Origin: Pigoraptor chileana
Taxonomy: Eukaryota; Opisthokonta; Filasterea
Length of the DNA: 20,114 nucleotides
Assembly (NCBI GenBank): GCA_943704495.1
Contig: CALSCR010001754.1
Location: forward strand, 1 to 20,114
Reading direction: 5' to 3'
Position 1 is the first letter of the stretch; every line of letters starts with the position of its first letter. The position numbers and the translations under genes are program-made. The notes beneath the pieces were generated by a model that worked only from the letters and a program-made list of their open reading frames with translations, was not told where the DNA came from and made no database searches. Shown piece after piece: positions 17,901 to 20,114 of this stretch.

Positions 17901-19767
17901 GCGATCGACGACCGACGCTCTGCAGGAGCAGCAGCCTCTGTCTTTTCGGAAGATGGAGTGGGTGGTTTGTCGGCCGATGACGCAGTCGACGCGGCCGCTT
18001 TTTTGCTCTGAGCAACGGAATGTGTGATGTTGTTAGGAGAGTGATGAGTGTTCAGTTGGTGTGGATGATTACGAGGGGATAAAAAGGAACAAACACAAAG
18101 AGCAGCTACGGATGCACGCACACACACAAAACCCAGGAAGAACAAATACACACACACACATTAAGATGCATACAAAAACAAACACAGGGAACGCAGACAG
18201 AAATACAAATGCCGACTACACTCGCACACACATGCATACAATGCATACATACAAATAAGCCCCACCTCAAGGCGCTTCTGCCGCTCATCAGCAAGGCGCT
18301 TCTCCTCGTCCTCAAGCTCCTTCTTCATGCGAGCGGCCCTCTCTTCCCGCTCCTTGCGCCGTTGCTTTTGCTGCACACAGCAAAAATTGACATTTGACAC
18401 AGTACAAAAGAAACCGTGCCAATAAATGAACCAAAAAAGAAGAAGAAGATCAACTAATGCTCCCGGTGTGTGGCGCATTGTGTAATAATGTCCTGTCATA
18501 TGCGAACACACAGTAGCACAGGGCCGACCGACAAACCTTTTCTTCAAATTCACGCTCCTCCTCCTCGAGCTTCTTGCGCCTTTCCTCAGCTTGCTTCTCG
18601 CGCTCTTGTCGCCGCTTGGCCCTCTCTGCATCCTCATCGTCAACCTGGATTCATCGCACCAAAGAAGAATACGCGGTCAATTAGGCATGGTGACATAAAA
18701 TACACGGCATTATTAGTCGAGTTGTTGGGGAATTTAAAAGCAACACACGACATACAAATCAATCATGACAATTGCTCACAACACAGTGAGTTGACAACAG
18801 TCACATCGTATCGTAATTCTTGACAAAGAGGATAGCAGGGAAGAAAGAGATGCCCCCACACCTTATCAGCAGATGCAGCAGCAGCAGCAGGGGCAGTACG
18901 TTTCGGCGCAACGTCGGCGATCTTGCTAACACTATCCCTCTTCTTCAGTCCACTCGGCGCAGGCGACGAAGTTGATGTCCTTCGCTGGCTCGTGGCAGAT
19001 GCGTCAGATGCACCAGAAATAGTGCGTGTGCGCGCGGTTGTCGTTGCAGTGTCCGTGGAAACAGCACGAGCAGCTTCCTCGCGTTGCTTCGCACGCTCAG
19101 CACGCTTTTCATCCAACTCCTGAACATGCATGAAAAATGCACAGCAGATTGACCATGAGTACTCCACACCTTTTACACCGATACTCAAACAATGAGTCCA
19201 CCAATCATCAGGAGTGATCCGATGACAATGATAGACAGGTTCCGCGATGTGGGCCTATGTCCCCTCCTCCCACCCAAAAAAACACTCCCGGTGGGAGTTT
19301 GATACAGACAGCGCCGGTTTTTCGCCGCAAACAAACAGATCCATGTAGATCACACCATCCACACCATCCACAACATCCACAATGAGCACAACCAATCTAA
19401 AACAAAAGAATATCCGAATGTTCGCGAGTGGTTGTTATGCCATTTAACCCTCCTACTATTTGGCCGCACTTTGGCCGCGCATGTGTGCTCTCCACCAATG
19501 CAACCAATTACACCACACACACACACACACGCACGCACGCACGCACACACACACACACTCACACATACACATAGACACAACCTTCTGTGCCTTATCAGCC
19601 TCGGCCTTGCTCTGCTCCAGGCGAGCCTTTCGATCAGCCTCGCGCTTTGCCCGTGCCGCCTCGCGTGCCGCCTCCTCCTTCTTCAACTCCTCATCCAACT
19701 GCCGCTGTCGCTCAAGACGCTCTTGCTTGCGCTTCTCAAGCGTGAGGCGTCGCTCTTCGTCCACCAT
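11625..19767 (-). CDS. Supervillin-like actin-binding protein: long E/K/R helix, gelsolin repeats G2-G6, villin headpiece
   Basis: The exons are 19582-19767, 18862-19119, 18537-18644, 18266-18370, 13361-18007, 11941-13095 and 11625-11738. Every intron is GT-AG and phase 0, giving 2190 residues. The start ATG at 19767 opens MVDEERRLTLEKRKQERLER, a charged helix. Domains: helix 1-110; Ser/Arg-rich RRxS segments about 110-145 and 245-445; E/K/R helix about 480-842 and 955-1180; duplicated DDEEMW motif about 1196-1266; gelsolin G2 about 1495-1590 and G3 about 1620-1715; G4-G6 1769-2110; headpiece about 2120-2190 ending KKVGLF. The G1 repeat expected before G2 in villin or gelsolin is absent, which is the supervillin pattern. 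The headpiece and gelsolin repeats indicate binding to F-actin. The long rod may space or cross-link filaments or bind membranes or microtubules; that is inference. The protein is probably cytosolic, with no signal peptide. Confidence 0.92.
11826..11858. repeat. (CA)n(CG)n alternating purine-pyrimidine tract in an intron
   Basis: An unbroken 33-bp alternating tract, CA steps followed by six CG steps, lies inside the last intron (11739-11940) of the villin-like gene. Such tracts are the best natural Z-DNA formers. The intron's donor side (GTGTGTTGGTGTG) is also TG-rich on the transcript. Confidence 0.9.
11998..13095 (-). other. Gelsolin repeats G4, G5 and G6
   Basis: The exon begins IVKDDGSGAVRIWQC, then GESYVVLYKI and YILYFWQGRDS, with HFLSVFKRRFVVHLG closing G4. 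G5 is ALYHVRGLTQAS, then CFVVATSDTAYAWIGMGS. G6 is VFHLYRSHTAG, then AAYVVDAGNELYLWVGSACDQDD and FRSHFTAWD. Each has the family's VWxGxxS-type strand. All three lie on one exon together with the first part of the headpiece. Confidence 0.92.
13146..13233. repeat. Imperfect ~33-bp direct repeat in an intron
   Basis: The AATAAAAGAAGTG and GCAAAGCAACAGTTA segments near 13147-13181 recur as AATAAAAGAGAAGTG and GCGTAGCAACAGTTA near 13200-13230, within intron 13096-13360 of the villin-like gene. The copies differ at several bases, so the duplication is not recent. Confidence 0.7.
13516..14184 (-). other. Gelsolin repeats G2 and G3; no G1
   Basis: SLFKIKGKKKVRVVEVELA, then LNHGDVFVLDLSDAIIVWNG is a G2-type repeat: its LHVKGKRNIRATEVE-like start and LNxGDVFxLDL motif are G2-specific in villin. 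G3 follows as SRVYRILDDGTVGEVASSG, then STDSAFVIDTLSEVYSWAGR and LKEKFTDW. The 230 residues before G2 are Ser/Pro/Ala-rich and contain no gelsolin-like strand pattern, so G1 is absent rather than hidden in another exon. Confidence 0.88.
14866..15077 (-). repeat. Duplicated ~30-residue DDEEMW motif
   Basis: Copy 1 reads DDDEEMWRKAEEELKAKGG, then DEDLLELLDG. Copy 2 reads DEDDEEMWKRAEEEMKANGG, then ADVLALLGDD. The two are separated by a short acidic linker. The pattern is an acidic run, an invariant MW, an amphipathic helix, a GG break and a short leucine helix, as in short linear binding motifs. I do not recognise it as a named domain. Confidence 0.75.
15130..17240 (-). other. E/K/R-rich rod: single alpha-helix or coiled coil, two segments
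   Basis: Protein residues of about 480-842 and 955-1180 are almost wholly E, K, R and A with few leucines (for example EEEERVRREEEERKRKEDEE). They are separated by a linker of about 110 residues around 15800-16140 that contains ordinary sequence (SWRDVEAQMREVVDAD). The E4-(R/K)4 alternation is that of a single alpha-helix as in caldesmon, MAP7 or myosin X, rather than a heptad coiled coil, as hydrophobic a/d positions are rare. Confidence 0.75.
15614..15785 (-). repeat. 36-bp coding minisatellite encoding 12-residue KAALAKAKEEEE repeats
   Basis: The landmark CGCGAGTG recurs with exact 36-bp spacing at 15620, 15656, 15692 and 15728, with a diverged copy at 15764. It encodes the repeats EEEEKAALAKAK in the second half of the charged rod. 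The period is a multiple of three, so copy-number change keeps the reading frame. The repeat probably forms a continuous helix with i to i+4 salt bridges. Confidence 0.85.
17341..17920 (-). other. Ser/Thr-rich segment with array of RRxS motifs
   Basis: In about 200 residues the motif R-R-x-S occurs nine times (RRSS, RRDS, RRES, RRDS, RRPS, RRDS, RRTS, RRES, RRPS), plus one RKPS. An RRTS and a KRDS lie on exon 2 (18930-18990). RRxS is the classic consensus for cAMP-dependent protein kinase and related basophilic kinases. The segment is otherwise Ser/Thr/Pro-rich and is probably disordered. Confidence 0.8.
19512..19576. repeat. CA/GCAC microsatellite next to the first donor site
   Basis: CA dinucleotides, interrupted by GCAC steps and then TCACACATACAC, fill the 65 bp next to the donor of intron 1 (19120-19581) of the villin-like gene. 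In the transcript this is a UG-rich tract that begins within about 10 bases of the 5' splice site. Confidence 0.88.
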
Positions 19768-20033
19768 CTTCTACTCAGCCTCGTGATGCAAGGCCCGCAA
19801 AGGAGAAGACTTGGGTTTGCGGAATGCACGCACACCGCACAACGGGAAACTTGCGAATAAAGAAAAAAGTGCGGCAAATCAACAGCACCCAGTCTAAATA
19901 TATGATACAACCAAGCAGTCTCACTACAGCAACCGGGCGGAATTATACTACTGGTACTCAAAGACTAGTGCTGTTGCCCAACATGCATGTGCATTCGTGT
20001 GTGTACTGTGTGGTGTGTGTATGTGTGTGTAAT

Positions 20034-20114
<81 letters not shown>
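19768..20114 (-). promoter_or_regulatory. Upstream region of the villin-like gene with TATA-like element
   Basis: On the minus strand a TATATTTA stretch (19895-19902) lies about 130 bp before the ATG at 19767. It is in a suitable place for a TATA box with a leader of about 100 bases. The rest up to about 19985 shows no gene. From 19988 the region is GT-rich and ends in the microsatellite. This is a positional guess only. Confidence 0.35.
20041..20114. repeat. (GT)37 microsatellite at the window edge
   Basis: It is an uninterrupted run of 37 GT units reaching the last base of the window, preceded by about 50 bp of broken GT repeat. It may well mark an assembly end, because assemblies often stop in such runs. 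Confidence 0.95.

Noticed and set aside
13749-18011. 1420-codon open frame on the plus strand
   Set aside because: It lies exactly antisense to the large exon of the villin-like gene. Its Ser/Phe/Ala-rich translation is the mirror of E/K/R/A codons, and it has no domain. The minus strand has clear gelsolin and headpiece motifs and consistent splice sites.

Overview
The window is nuclear DNA from a eukaryote with frequent, short GT-AG introns (87 to 488 bp). It carries four protein genes. A fungal-type (TYR1) prephenate dehydrogenase implies an organism that makes its own tyrosine, so it is not an animal. Yet the window also has an EGF/RCC1/Calx-beta mosaic surface protein and a supervillin-shaped actin-binding protein. 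A unicellular relative of animals and fungi (unicellular holozoan, nucleariid or apusomonad type) fits best. This is an inference, and the species cannot be fixed from the sequence.

Layout. (1) Positions 1-5762, minus strand: a secreted or surface mosaic protein. I could place 12 introns that keep frame throughout. Its order is signal peptide, two cleaved-adhesin (anchor-J) domains, two EGF modules, seven RCC1-type blades each on its own phase 1-1 exon, and the start of a Calx-beta domain that runs off the left edge. (2) Positions 5763-8121: a 2.36-kb divergent intergenic region with no gene I can support and two perfect short palindromes. (3) Positions 8122-9296, plus strand: an NmrA/BLVRB-like NAD(P)-binding reductase with an apparent one-base loss in its dinucleotide-binding loop. 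(4) Positions 9673-11058, plus strand: intronless, full-length prephenate dehydrogenase (TYR1). (5) Positions 11625-19767, minus strand: a seven-exon gene for a protein of about 2190 residues. It has an N-terminal helix, an RRxS-rich segment, a very long E/K/R helix, a duplicated DDEEMW motif, gelsolin repeats G2-G6 without G1, and a villin headpiece. (6) Positions 19768-20114: its upstream region, ending in (GT)37 at the window edge.

The genes do not form a pathway. One is aromatic amino-acid synthesis, one a redox enzyme, one a cell-surface adhesion or recognition protein, and one cytoskeletal. The most notable points are the exon-per-blade extracellular RCC1 propeller with animal-style symmetric phase-1 exons, and the supervillin-like architecture. 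No rRNA, tRNA, CRISPR, transposon or virus-derived element was recognised.
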